A stretch of DNA of 64,000 nt from Chloroflexota bacterium (GTDB lineage Bacteria; Chloroflexota; Anaerolineae; J036; Brachytrichaceae): contig JAMCQN010000013.1 of the NCBI GenBank assembly GCA_023382055.1, forward strand, positions 85,909 to 149,908, in the 5' to 3' direction. Below the pieces are notes generated by a model. It searched no databases. It was not told where the DNA came from and saw only the letters and a list, made by a program, of their open reading frames with translations. This document shows, in pieces, positions 1 through 8,618 of this stretch (the first letter of the stretch is position 1; every line of letters starts with the position of its first letter). Made by a program: the position numbers and the translations under genes.

Positions 1-769
1 GGCCATAGATCGTGACAATGACCGGGTCAACCGAGACATCGGTGACAGCGTAACCTTCAGCAGGTTGTCCCTTCTTCTTCACCAGCACAGCCAGATCGCG
101 GTAATTGCTGAGCTGCTCCATGGGTACGCGCACTGAGATGGTATCCGGGACAACCTGCACCCCCTGGACGACATCGCCCTCGCTGTCGCGCGCATAGGCG
201 CGCACCTGTTGCTCGACCGTAGAACGCGCCCCGTCAACAGAGACAATGGCGTTTGCGCTCGCCACGCTCGAGATAGCCTGTTGCGATCCGGTGATCGTTA
301 CCTGGTAAGGGATCGAGGTGGGTGTTCCGGCGCGAAAACCCAGCGCCGGCGTGCCGATGATGCTGATGCGCAGTAACTGGGTGGTCTGCACCAGACGTTC
401 GATCTTAACCACAGCGGTTACAGGCCTGGAAGCTAATATCTGCGCCTCAGCCACCGGCAATGTCGGTGTGAGGTAGACGACATGCTCACCGACGCCCAGA
501 CTACTCAGGTCCACGTCAACGTGCATTCCGGCGGCATTGAGCGTGTTCAAAGTGCTGCGCGGCGCGCGAATCGTTGCCGTGATGGACTCCGGGATTGTCC
601 CCGACCATGCATAACCGCTCAACTGGTTCAGGCCGAGTTGATCGACGCGCACGCTGATGGTGTCATCAACGATAGGGTCATCCTGCAGCGTTGCCAGCGT
701 CCATGCGCCAAAACCAAAAAGCAGCGCAAGGGCTATCAGACCGAGGTTATTGACAAGCCAGCGAACCAT
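1..769 (-). CDS. YbbR/CdaR-domain protein (partial, C-terminus off the window)
   Basis: The frame reads leftward from an ATG at 769-767 and stays open to the window edge (about 256 residues visible). It starts MVRWLVNNLGLIALALLFGF, a single N-terminal membrane anchor (about residues 8-28), followed by repeated beta-rich segments of about 85 residues. These carry YbbR-type features: strand, a GTIPESITATIRAP-like turn, and V-P-x-T-I-S-V-R-V. YbbR (CdaR) proteins bind and regulate the membrane diadenylate cyclase CdaA, and are usually encoded directly downstream of cdaA. Here the upstream neighbour is instead the divergent glnA promoter region, so this copy is not in a cdaA-ybbR operon. There is no Shine-Dalgarno; a TATAAT lies 7 nt before the ATG, suggesting a leaderless mRNA. 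Family call is fairly sure; the c-di-AMP role is family knowledge. Confidence 0.8.
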   Translation of the reverse strand, partial: MVRWLVNNLGLIALALLFGFGAWTLATLQDDPIVDDTISVRVDQLGLNQLSGYAWSGTIPESITATIRAPRSTLNTLNAAGMHVDVDLSSLGVGEHVVYLTPTLPVAEAQILASRPVTAVVKIERLVQTTQLLRISIIGTPALGFRAGTPTSIPYQVTITGSQQAISSVASANAIVSVDGARSTVEQQVRAYARDSEGDVVQGVQVVPDTISVRVPMEQLSNYRDLAVLVKKKGQPAEGYAVTDVSVDPVIVTIYG

Positions 770-776
770 TAAGCCT

Positions 777-782
777 ATTATA
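777..782 (-). promoter_or_regulatory. -10 element placed for a leaderless ybbR-type mRNA
   Basis: On the minus strand TATAAT occupies 782-777, with exactly 7 nt to the ATG at 769. The expected transcription start therefore falls at or next to the start codon. No clear -35 element and no Shine-Dalgarno were seen. Confidence 0.45.
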
Positions 783-842
783 AACATCGGGCCGAATCGT
801 GACTGAATGACGGCGCGTCGAAAGCGGTGCGGGAGAACCAAC

Positions 843-870
843 TTGACGAAACTGCTGAGCGCCTTATAAT
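843..870 (+). promoter_or_regulatory. Sigma-70-type promoter for the glnA leader
   Basis: TTGACG (843-848) and TATAAT (865-870) are separated by 16 nt, close to the housekeeping consensus. The start of transcription should be near 877, giving a leader of about 228 nt before the glnA ATG at 1105. The leader contains a hairpin and a terminator, so the promoter may alternatively drive a small RNA of about 110 nt. Confidence 0.65.
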
Positions 871-878
871 TGCGCCTC

Positions 879-906
879 GTAAAAGTGTTGATGCCGACAC
901 TTTTAC
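879..906 (+). promoter_or_regulatory. Leader hairpin at the predicted 5' end of the glnA transcript
   Basis: Arms 879-890 and 895-906 pair over 12 bp (one U-G) around the tetraloop ATGC. The hairpin begins within a few nt of the predicted transcription start, so it could be a 5' stabilising stem, part of an aptamer, or a DNA operator overlapping +1. Its core AAAAGTGT/ACACTTTT is perfect. Confidence 0.5.
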
Positions 907-936
907 CGTGAAAAGATTGATAGCAACGCACCTGGA

Positions 937-985
937 CGTGGTGGTTATTTACCCGATGGGAAATAACCATCACGTTTTTGTTTTT
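937..985 (+). terminator. Intrinsic terminator inside the glnA leader (attenuator candidate)
   Basis: CGTGGTGGTTATTT (937-950) pairs with AAATAACCATCACG (961-974), 14 bp with one G-U. The loop can extend by CCC/GGG pairs. A T-tract (TTTTTGTTTTT) follows at once. The T-run exists only on the plus strand, so it stops transcription coming from the promoter at 843-870, about 120 nt before glnA. There is no gene between promoter and terminator, which points to attenuation of glnA or a short independent RNA. Confidence 0.75.
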
Positions 986-1104
986 CGAGGGCGTTGTGTA
1001 ACACTGTGACTAGCGATTTAGGATCAGGAATTGGGAATGGTACGATCCAACAGTATCCAAGATCGTCAGCAAACATCAGAGAATTGAAGGTAACAAGGAG
1101 AGAT

Positions 1105-2598
1105 ATGAGCGACAAACTTACGATACCGTCTGAAAGCCTGCCGGGCGGCGGGCTGGCGCCTGCCGCCACCCCAATGACCGGCGCCGATGCGCTGGAGTTC
1201 GCCAAAATGCGCAAGGCGGCCCAGGTGGACCTTAAATTCGTTGACCTGCCCGGGCAGTGGCAGCATTTCACCGTACCAATAAACCAGTTCGGTGAGGATG
1301 CTTTTACGGAGGGCGTTGGATTCGACGGTTCTTCGATCCGCGGTTTCCAGGCCATCCAGGAGAGCGACATGCTGCTCTTCCCGGACCCGACGACGGCGGT
1401 GATCGACCCGTTTTCGACCGGTGTGCCGACACTGTCTTTGATCTGCAACGTCAAAGACCCGATCACCGGCAAATCATATTCCCGCGATCCACGCTATGTG
1501 GCGCAGAAGGCCGAAGCGTATCTGAAGACAACCGGAATTGCGGACTCCGCCTTCTTCGGACCCGAGGCTGAGTTCTTTGTATTCGATTCCGTACGCTTTG
1601 ACCAGAACCAGTACAGCGGTTATTACTTCATTGACAGCGACGAAGGCGTCTGGAACAGCGGACGGCAGAATGACGGCAAGGCCAATCTGGGTCACCGCCC
1701 CCGCTATAAAGAAGGCTACTTCCCCGTCGCCCCGCTCGACGCGCTGCAGGATATCCGCACCCAGATGACGATGACCCTGATCGCGCTGGGCATCGATGTG
1801 GAAACCCACCACCACGAGGTCGCCACGGGTGGTCAATGCGAAATCGACATGCGCTTCGGTACACTGACAAAGATGGCGGACCAGTTGCTTACCTACAAAT
1901 ATGTCATCCACAATGTAGCCCAGCGTAACGGCAAGACAGCTACCTTCATGCCCAAGCCGCTCTTCGCAGATAACGGTTCGGGCATGCACGTGCATCAGAG
2001 TCTGTGGACCGGCGGAAAACCATCCTTTGCCGATCCCAAAGGCTATGCAGGTCTGTCCGATATGGCTAAGTACTATATTGGGGGTCTGTTGAAGCATGCG
2101 CCGGCGTTGCTGGCATTGACCTCGCCGACCACCAATTCGTATCGCCGGTTGGTGCCAGGATATGAGGCGCCCGTCAACCTGGTGTACTCGCAGCGTAATC
2201 GTTCGGCCGCGTGCCGCATCCCGATGTACAGCCAGAACCCGAAGGCCAAGCGCGTCGAGTTCCGCTGTCCCGATGCGATGTCCAATCCATACCTGGCGTT
2301 CAGCGCCATGCTGATGGCTGGCCTGGATGGAATTACCAACAAGATCGATCCGGGTGAGCCTCTGGATGTCGATATCTTTGAGCTGTCCGATGAGGAGAAG
2401 GCCAAGGTGCGCACCGTTCCAGGCAGCCTCGGCGAGGCGCTGGAAGCGCTGGAAAATGATCACGCTTTCCTGCTGAAGGGCGGCGTATTCACTCCCGATC
2501 TGCTGGAGGTGTACATCGCCTACAAGCGCAGTCGCGAAATCGACCCCGTTCGCTTGCGCCCACATCCATACGAGTTCTACCTGTACTACGAACTGTAG
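1105..2598 (+). CDS. glnA: Glutamine synthetase, type I
   Basis: Forms glutamine from glutamate, ammonia and ATP, the entry point of ammonium assimilation. At 497 residues it is slightly longer than the usual 470. Visible GS-I features: [10 protein letters not shown] (residues 151-160), the ATP-binding [12 protein letters not shown] (290-301), NRSAACRIP (365-373) and VEFRCPD (384-390). The ATG at 1105 is chosen because AAGGAG sits 7 nt upstream; an upstream in-frame extension to 994 overlaps the leader and lacks a ribosome site. At the adenylylation loop, E. coli has NLYDLPPEE; here DIFELSDEE puts Phe425 where the modified tyrosine is expected. Regulation may instead act through the leader terminator. 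It is monocistronic and followed by a strong hairpin. Confidence 0.96.
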   Translation: MSDKLTIPSESLPGGGLAPAATPMTGADALEFAKMRKAAQVDLKFVDLPGQWQHFTVPINQFGEDAFTEGVGFDGSSIRGFQAIQESDMLLFPDPTTAVIDPFSTGVPTLSLICNVKDPITGKSYSRDPRYVAQKAEAYLKTTGIADSAFFGPEAEFFVFDSVRFDQNQYSGYYFIDSDEGVWNSGRQNDGKANLGHRPRYKEGYFPVAPLDALQDIRTQMTMTLIALGIDVETHHHEVATGGQCEIDMRFGTLTKMADQLLTYKYVIHNVAQRNGKTATFMPKPLFADNGSGMHVHQSLWTGGKPSFADPKGYAGLSDMAKYYIGGLLKHAPALLALTSPTTNSYRRLVPGYEAPVNLVYSQRNRSAACRIPMYSQNPKAKRVEFRCPDAMSNPYLAFSAMLMAGLDGITNKIDPGEPLDVDIFELSDEEKAKVRTVPGSLGEALEALENDHAFLLKGGVFTPDLLEVYIAYKRSREIDPVRLRPHPYEFYLYYEL

Positions 2599-2617
2599 TC
2601 GCGATCAGGCCGCATGT

Positions 2618-2657
2618 GACAAACCGGCAATTGGTCAGCGCCAATTGCCGGTTTGTT
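2618..2657. terminator. Hairpin between convergent glnA and GT2 genes
   Basis: AAACCGGCAATTGG (2621-2634) pairs perfectly with CCAATTGCCGGTTT (2641-2654), extended by two or three more pairs on the outside, with a 6-nt loop. It lies between two convergent genes, so it can serve as a bidirectional transcription stop, although neither side carries a long T-run. Confidence 0.6.
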
Positions 2658-2709
2658 CAACCCTACCCTCCTGTCGATCGTGTCAGGCTGCACTTTCACC
2701 AGACCCGCT

Positions 2710-3378
2710 TCAGATCTTCCCGAAACGATACTTAATCAATGCCTTGATCGCCGGCCAGCCATCCAGGGGCGACAGCTTCTTCTGCTCGTGCCGCGCGTTA
2801 TAACGGATCGGTATCTCGAGTATCTTGTAACCGCGCCGCGAGATTTTCGCCGTCAATTCAGCTTCGACGTCGAAGCGCCGGCACTCCAGCTTCATGCCTT
2901 CGACTACCTCGCGAGCCATGGTCTTGTAACAGGTTTCCATATCCTGTATCTTGACCCCGTACAGAAGATTGGTCATGAACGTCAGGAACTTGTTGCCCAA
3001 TGCCATGTACCATTTTTGCGTGCCCAGGTTGCGCACGCCATACACAACCTTCGTCCTTTGGCCGACGATAGGCTCAATCAGCTTATGGTAATCATTCGGA
3101 TCATACTCCAGGTCGGCATCCTGGATGATGACGATGTCGCCGGTGATATGCTGCAACGCAGTCTGGACCGCCGCGCCCTTGCCCCCATTCGTCTCATGGG
3201 AGATGATGCGCAGATTAGGGATATGCCCCTGCAGCTTGAGAATGTCGCTTGTGCCGTCCTTCGAGCAATCGTCCACCAGGACGATCTCTTTCTCGATGGG
3301 GACATCAGAGACACGTTGCAGTATCTCCGCTATGGTCTCGGCTTCGTTATAGACGGGCATGACGACGGACAGCTTCAT
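2710..3378 (-). CDS. Glycosyltransferase family 2 (polyprenyl-phosphate sugar transferase type)
   Basis: A 222-residue cytoplasmic GT-A enzyme beginning MKLSVVMPVYNEAETIAEIL, with VLVDDCSKDGTSD (33-45), NGGKGAAVQTAL and the metal-binding DAD (87-89) of the DPM1/GtrB type. It lacks the C-terminal membrane helices of many relatives. Such enzymes load a sugar onto undecaprenyl phosphate, giving the lipid donor used by GT-C transferases. That fits its place as the last gene of an operon with two GT39-type proteins. It lies 9 bp after the dehydrogenase gene. The exact sugar cannot be read from sequence. Confidence 0.88.
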   Translation of the reverse strand: MKLSVVMPVYNEAETIAEILQRVSDVPIEKEIVLVDDCSKDGTSDILKLQGHIPNLRIISHETNGGKGAAVQTALQHITGDIVIIQDADLEYDPNDYHKLIEPIVGQRTKVVYGVRNLGTQKWYMALGNKFLTFMTNLLYGVKIQDMETCYKTMAREVVEGMKLECRRFDVEAELTAKISRRGYKILEIPIRYNARHEQKKLSPLDGWPAIKALIKYRFGKI

Positions 3379-3387
3379 AATGGGCCT

Positions 3388-4362
3388 TCAGTATCCTCTC
3401 GCAAAATCGACATTGTTTACCAGCGGATCGCCCGCAATATACCGATGTAGATTATCCACAAATAACTCGGCGGCGCGGCGACCGTAGTTTGGCGTTATAC
3501 CGGCAATATGCGGGGTCACGATCACATTATCCATATGCCATAGCGGGCTGTCCAACGGGAGCGGCTCGCGCGCGAAAACATCCAGCGCAGCGCTCGCCAG
3601 CCTGCCGGTCTGCAGCGCGGCAATCATCGCCACTTCATCGACGATATCCCCGCGCGATATGTTGATCAGGCACGCCGAGTGCTTCATCGCCGCAAGCGCT
3701 GCTGCATCGATGAGATGGCGCGACACGCTGGTTAATGGCAGAGTAAGTGCCACATAATCGCACTCGCCGAGGAACTCCTTCAGACGCTCTGGAGCGTAAA
3801 ACGTGACTTGCCCCTGTGTTTCCGGTGCTGTGCGCCGCATGGCCAGTACGCGCATACCCAGATTTCGACACAACTGCGCAGTCTGACGACCAATCGCGCC
3901 ATATCCGACGATACCTGCCGTTGCGCCATGCAGTTCACGCGGCATGAAAAGCGACTTCTCGCCCCATTCAGCCCGGTTCATCAGTTGAAACGCTACGGGG
4001 AGTTTGTGCGCCAGGGCCAGCATCATCATCAGAATATATTCGGCGATATTGATGGCGTGCACGCCTGACGCCGTGGTTAACTGTATGCCATTCCCTTTCA
4101 ACCCTGCCTGACTGTTGAACAAAGGGTGATTCACGAGATGATCCACACCGGCCGAATGCGCCTGCACCCATTTAAGATTCGGGACCTTGGCGCGATCCGG
4201 CAATGGACCCGTAGTATAGAGAATTTCCGCGGCAGACATGATATCGGCGGGAATCGTGTCCAATTGGTCCGAATGGTAAAAACAAAAGTTTGCCAGTGGG
4301 ACTGAACGCGTTATATAGTCGGCGATTTCTTCGGGAAAGTCATTCAAAACAACGATTTTCAT
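3388..4362 (-). CDS. D-isomer-specific 2-hydroxyacid dehydrogenase
   Basis: A 324-residue NAD(P)-dependent oxidoreductase. The nucleotide-binding motif GYGAIGRQTAQLC is near residue 150, followed by the family landmarks LPLTSVSRHLI, INISRGDIVDE (substrate-binding Arg) and TPHIAG (catalytic His), with the expected Glu between. Members reduce 2-keto acids or oxidise D-2-hydroxyacids (glyoxylate, hydroxypyruvate, phosphoglycerate and others); the substrate is not identifiable here. It is too short for SerA with an ACT domain. It starts 16 bp after the CAP-protein gene in the radC-to-GT2 operon. Confidence 0.87.
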   Translation of the reverse strand: MKIVVLNDFPEEIADYITRSVPLANFCFYHSDQLDTIPADIMSAAEILYTTGPLPDRAKVPNLKWVQAHSAGVDHLVNHPLFNSQAGLKGNGIQLTTASGVHAINIAEYILMMMLALAHKLPVAFQLMNRAEWGEKSLFMPRELHGATAGIVGYGAIGRQTAQLCRNLGMRVLAMRRTAPETQGQVTFYAPERLKEFLGECDYVALTLPLTSVSRHLIDAAALAAMKHSACLINISRGDIVDEVAMIAALQTGRLASAALDVFAREPLPLDSPLWHMDNVIVTPHIAGITPNYGRRAAELFVDNLHRYIAGDPLVNNVDFARGY

Positions 4363-4378
4363 TTGACATCACTATAAA

Positions 4379-5686
4379 TCACCCGCGCCCCTCACCCGAT
4401 ATGGATGTATTTGGACCCGGGTCGCTATGCTGCCTGGTCGAATCGAAGGCGTTCACGGATGGATTTTTCATACGGAAAAACCCGTAGATGCCAGCGAGAA
4501 TGACAAACGTCTGGACGATCAGGTAGATTGTCAGGAGTGTATTCGGCAGCGCTGCACCAGACTCATTTCTGATGCCATGCGTCAGCGCGGTAGGCTGGGG
4601 GCTTGGTGTGCCGCTCACTTCAGTCGAGATCTGAGGTATAACGACAACCTCATTTGATGTCGGCGCTGCCGTTGCTTCTTGCAGCGTGCTGACGGTCGAT
4701 CCAGGTTGTACCGTCTGGACTGGGACAATCGTCTGGAACGGTGTGGGTGTGTTGTCCGCCGGCGTCTCGATGGATATTTCAGGACTGATCTGGAAACCCG
4801 GTCCCAATGATTCGACCTGCGGCGTACTGCTGGGGTCGTATTGGACGCTGGCAGTTGACGCGGTAACGCGGCCGCCGCCGTCGCGCATCTGCACATAAAC
4901 ACTCTTCAGACCGGGTCTGGCATCAAAGGCAAACGGAATCAGCGGTTCCCATTTCTGCCAGGCGACATCTTTGAACGAAGGGTCGCTGCTTATCCGCGCC
5001 TCGATGATGCTGCCGACAGCGGCGCCCTCACCGCCCGGCACCGCCTCTTCCTGCGACAGATGGATGGCAACCTGCGGCACGTTGATGAGTGTGACGCCGT
5101 CATTGATGAATATGGGCAATACATTGGGTTGTGAACCGAAGTCGAGTGTCCAATAGATCATCTGCTCGCCGTTGGCGTTGGCGTAGCCGCCAACGCCGAT
5201 GCCGACTTCGCGATATCGCGGGGCCAGGAAATTACGGCGCTGGATCTCATCCCTGAGAAAGTAATCCAAAGCCTCGGTGAAACCGTGGCTGCCCGCGTAA
5301 ACATTCTCGGCCCATACGCGGGTGTCTTGCCACGCCGGGTAGCCGGCCGCACTGATGCGATCGACTGGATTCGACCCATTCGTGCCGGTGTGGTCGACAA
5401 ATCCATGGCTCGCCATATCATCGCTGTGCAGTTGCGCCGCTTTTTCGAGGGCGGGATTGACCGCCAGCGGTGTCAGGCCGCTGGCCAGTCGAACCCGGTT
5501 GATCGCCAATAGGATAGAAGACTTGTCGGTCGTCTGCGCCCGGGCAGTAGGTATCTGCAGGCCGGCAATAACACTGAGCACACAAGCAATCCGAACAAGC
5601 CAAAAGGCAAAACGTTTCAGTGATCCACCCGATAGGATTGGCGTGGTCGCTACAATGATGGCAGAGCCGGTTGAAACACAGGACAT
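4379..5686 (-). CDS. Secreted CAP/SCP-domain protein with C-terminal membrane anchor
   Basis: A 435-residue protein. The N-terminus has a hydrophobic signal (about 25-45) with a plausible cleavage after TARA (residue 50). A YkwD-like CAP domain follows (about 55-190), with the cavity residues seen in AQLHSDDMASHGFVDH (His87, His94, His99) and WAENVYAG. A beta-rich extracellular segment and a Thr/Pro-rich stretch come next. A C-terminal membrane helix (about 385-410) ends in basic residues, so the protein is probably anchored outside the membrane. Bacterial CAP proteins have uncertain biochemical roles. It sits 7 bp after the GT39-type gene. Confidence 0.85.
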   Translation of the reverse strand: MSCVSTGSAIIVATTPILSGGSLKRFAFWLVRIACVLSVIAGLQIPTARAQTTDKSSILLAINRVRLASGLTPLAVNPALEKAAQLHSDDMASHGFVDHTGTNGSNPVDRISAAGYPAWQDTRVWAENVYAGSHGFTEALDYFLRDEIQRRNFLAPRYREVGIGVGGYANANGEQMIYWTLDFGSQPNVLPIFINDGVTLINVPQVAIHLSQEEAVPGGEGAAVGSIIEARISSDPSFKDVAWQKWEPLIPFAFDARPGLKSVYVQMRDGGGRVTASTASVQYDPSSTPQVESLGPGFQISPEISIETPADNTPTPFQTIVPVQTVQPGSTVSTLQEATAAPTSNEVVVIPQISTEVSGTPSPQPTALTHGIRNESGAALPNTLLTIYLIVQTFVILAGIYGFFRMKNPSVNAFDSTRQHSDPGPNTSISGEGRG

Positions 5687-5693
5687 GGTGTGA

Positions 5694-8618
5694 TCAGTTC
5701 CCGTTCAACACCAGCGGAATGAAAACATGTTGTCGAAGATCACTGTAATCCGTTAAGGCGGGCAGGTTAAGGGTCCCAAGGTATAACAGGTTATCCTGTG
5801 CCGGCGTGCCCGCCTGTTGCGCAGGCCAGCGTTCCTGACTTCCACGATCATAGATCCCTGCATAGAGCCGATAGTTCCCCCCAGGAGCGTCGCCGGGGAT
5901 AACCAAGCGGTGCAGTTGATCTATCCCTTCACCGGGTCTGTAAGTAACCGTTGAGCGCTTCCCCTGATCGGGCGGGTTGTCATCCTGCGCCGCCATTTTA
6001 CCGTCAGGGCCGATTACGTGCAGGAACAGTACGCCGTCGCGGGCAGGCTGCTCCAGTACGCGCCAGTATAGATGGAAACTCAGCGTCACATTGCGCTCAA
6101 TCGCGCGGTCAAGTGAATATCCCAGCAATTGCAACTCCCCAACCTTGCCTTCTACCGGGTTGGGAATATCAGTCGCCACCGGCGTGAAAGGGAAACCCGT
6201 GACCTGCACGATACCCAACAGCGTGCCATCGTTGGATAAGCCGGTGGTAAAGATGCGTTGCACGGTCAGCCGATAGAACCCGGGTTTTACCGTAAACGGC
6301 AACTGCATCGACTGCATGGTTCGCTCAGGCTCGCCCACAGGCCACGTTGTCACCGGAGCTTCATCGGTGCCTGCCGGCGCAGCGGATTCGGCCACGCTGC
6401 CGCCCAGCAGACCCTCCAGGCGCACCACCGTCTGCCAACTCGACACGGCAGGCTGGCTCAGTTGCCAGGTTAAAACGACCGGCAGAATCTCGCCGGGCAT
6501 GACCGCACTGGGAAACTCGACTGTTTTCAGCATTGCGCCGCTGGTCCGCCACAGCGCCGAATTATCCTGAGCCGCAGTTGACGCCGGCCAGCGCAGAATA
6601 CGGATACAGCACTGCACCGTCGCGCTGGCAACAGGCCGGACGATGGTGCTATACACCTCAGCCTTATCGCCTTTGCCGAGCGCCAGAACAAGCTGATAGG
6701 ACTGGCTGGGCAGGCCAATCGGTAATGGCACAACATAATCGGCGTGATAGAGATTGTCGCTGCTCCAGTCCGGCGGCGCTTCCTCCAGCCTGGCCGTCAG
6801 GAACCAGTCTGCCCACACGCGCCGATCGGCCGTCACAATGCGTACGGAAACGCTATAGTCATTCAGCGCCTGGTTGTTTTCCGGTCTGCGCCAGTAAAGC
6901 GATAACCGCATGTTGGCGTATCGGTTATACGGATCGCCGGGCTGAATATCGTACGCGGCGATGCTCGGGTTGCCTGAGACAACGCCAGTTCCGGTTACGC
7001 GTTGCGCGGTTGCGGGCGGGCTGTCACTCACTGTTGACGCCACATCGAATAACATCAACTCCAGCACATTCGTCTGGCTGGGGAACGATAGTTTCCGGCG
7101 CAGGTGCAAATCCAGTAAAACCCGCCCATTGGAGGACTCCCGGTTGAGCGCGCCGCCGCCGGTATTGGAAAACCAGATGCGCTTGTACTTGCTGATGTAC
7201 TGCAAACGCGCCGCATCGGCGTCCGGCAGGGCATGTATCGGCTGGATGTCGATCGGCACACCCTTAAGCAGGATGCGCATCTCGTCTTCCGGGGTATATA
7301 ACGTGATGAGAAAGAGATCGCCGGGCTGCCAATTGTCTTTCATATATTGCGCCATGCCCCGCCAGTCGTCCTGCCAGGATGGCGTTCGGATAAACGTGAA
7401 GGCCAAGCCGAAGGTTTGTGCGGCGAACACACTGACCAGCGCTGTAATGCCTACAGCCGTTGTGGCAGCCCGGAATATGTAAGGCTTGATTTTTCCATAC
7501 TGAAAGTGGAATGGCGCAATTCGGACGCGCCTCAGGGATACCAGTGCGGCGCTGAAGACGCTTGCCAGTACAACGTGGATAGCCGGCACCGCCAGGATCG
7601 AATAGCGGAAGCTGGGCGAGTGCTCGATCAGCGCGTAAAGGAGAACGACCAGCATCGGCACAATCGAGACCAGCCCTAGAAACACCCGCGCAGGAATCGA
7701 CTTGCGCGGTTTCGCACCGTCGCCGTCGAACATGAAGGGTACCGTCAGTCCGGCTGCAGCGACGATCACGACAAACCAGGTAAACACTGCGCCAGTCGGG
7801 TCAGTGGCATTCTGACCGAACAGCATGCTGTTGAATACATTCAACACGATGTCGCCGAAGGGGGTCACAGAAACATCCGGATTATCGAATCCGCGGAGCA
7901 ACTGCCGCGCGCGAAAGAAGATATCCGTTCCGATGCCGACCAGAAAACTGGATGTGAGGATAATGATGACGACGACGCCAACCAGTGCGAGGTCCCGTCG
8001 TGATATGCGCGGGCGCTTGTAAAAAAAGGCAAGGCACAGGTAGACCAACTGTGCGCCGAACAGAGCAAACAACGAATAATGGGTCAGAAGCGCGCACGCG
8101 GTGACTAATATCCAGGTCACCCACCAGTAAACGCTGGTCTTTTTCTGCCCAAGCGCTGCATAAAGGCTGTAGTTGCTCAATGCGGCCAGCAGCGGAACAA
8201 CCGTGTACATGCGCAGCTCATGCCCGTACCATTGGTACGCCGGCGACAACAGCGCCAACAGGGCCGCAATGAGGGCAACGCGGCCCGAGAACAGGCGACG
8301 CCCCAGCACATAGGTGGCCGGGATTAACAGAATCGAGGCAAAAGCAGGCACCAGCTTCAGCGCGAACTCGCTGTTGCCCGCGAAGTAACCCCACGCCTTT
8401 TCAATAACGAAGTAGAGTGGTGGATGCAGGTCGGTCGTCGCGATTCCCTGCATAATCACGGTATTTCGGAGGATCTCCTGCCATGTACCAGCCAGCCGTG
8501 CCAGAGTCAGGCTCTCATCGATCCACAGGCTTCTGCCCGTAAGATCGGCGATACGCAGCGCCATACCAGCCATCGTCAGTATGACTACCGTCCATAGCTC
8601 GCGTCGGTTGGTCTTCAT
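5694..8618 (-). CDS. Large GT39/ArnT-type membrane glycosyltransferase
   Basis: A 974-residue protein with about a dozen membrane helices in its first 420 residues and a long soluble C-terminal part. The first outside loop carries the GT-C acidic pair in SLWIDESL (Asp34-Glu35), and HPPLYFVIEK is typical of PMT/ArnT-like enzymes using polyprenyl-phosphate sugars. The C-terminal half contains repeated beta-sandwich-like segments with LSLYWRRPE, LVLTWQLSQ and FHLYWRVLEQ, each resembling a carbohydrate-binding-like module. Its ATG overlaps the TGA of the upstream GT39-type gene (ATGA, 8618-8615). Acceptor and sugar are unknown. Confidence 0.83.
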   Translation of the reverse strand: MKTNRRELWTVVILTMAGMALRIADLTGRSLWIDESLTLARLAGTWQEILRNTVIMQGIATTDLHPPLYFVIEKAWGYFAGNSEFALKLVPAFASILLIPATYVLGRRLFSGRVALIAALLALLSPAYQWYGHELRMYTVVPLLAALSNYSLYAALGQKKTSVYWWVTWILVTACALLTHYSLFALFGAQLVYLCLAFFYKRPRISRRDLALVGVVVIIILTSSFLVGIGTDIFFRARQLLRGFDNPDVSVTPFGDIVLNVFNSMLFGQNATDPTGAVFTWFVVIVAAAGLTVPFMFDGDGAKPRKSIPARVFLGLVSIVPMLVVLLYALIEHSPSFRYSILAVPAIHVVLASVFSAALVSLRRVRIAPFHFQYGKIKPYIFRAATTAVGITALVSVFAAQTFGLAFTFIRTPSWQDDWRGMAQYMKDNWQPGDLFLITLYTPEDEMRILLKGVPIDIQPIHALPDADAARLQYISKYKRIWFSNTGGGALNRESSNGRVLLDLHLRRKLSFPSQTNVLELMLFDVASTVSDSPPATAQRVTGTGVVSGNPSIAAYDIQPGDPYNRYANMRLSLYWRRPENNQALNDYSVSVRIVTADRRVWADWFLTARLEEAPPDWSSDNLYHADYVVPLPIGLPSQSYQLVLALGKGDKAEVYSTIVRPVASATVQCCIRILRWPASTAAQDNSALWRTSGAMLKTVEFPSAVMPGEILPVVLTWQLSQPAVSSWQTVVRLEGLLGGSVAESAAPAGTDEAPVTTWPVGEPERTMQSMQLPFTVKPGFYRLTVQRIFTTGLSNDGTLLGIVQVTGFPFTPVATDIPNPVEGKVGELQLLGYSLDRAIERNVTLSFHLYWRVLEQPARDGVLFLHVIGPDGKMAAQDDNPPDQGKRSTVTYRPGEGIDQLHRLVIPGDAPGGNYRLYAGIYDRGSQERWPAQQAGTPAQDNLLYLGTLNLPALTDYSDLRQHVFIPLVLNGN

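Noticed and set aside
877..1104. Known glutamine riboswitch (glnA RNA) in the glnA leader
   Set aside because: I could not find its conserved core; the terminator is clear, but the sensing part remains unidentified.
1474..2565. 363-codon minus-strand frame opposite glnA
   Set aside because: Antisense shadow; glnA is complete and conserved over the same bases.
4379..4500. LPNT before the C-terminal helix of the CAP protein as a sortase signal
   Set aside because: The motif lacks the following Gly (LPNTL), the spacing to the helix is wrong, and no sortase gene is seen; it reads better as a plain membrane anchor.
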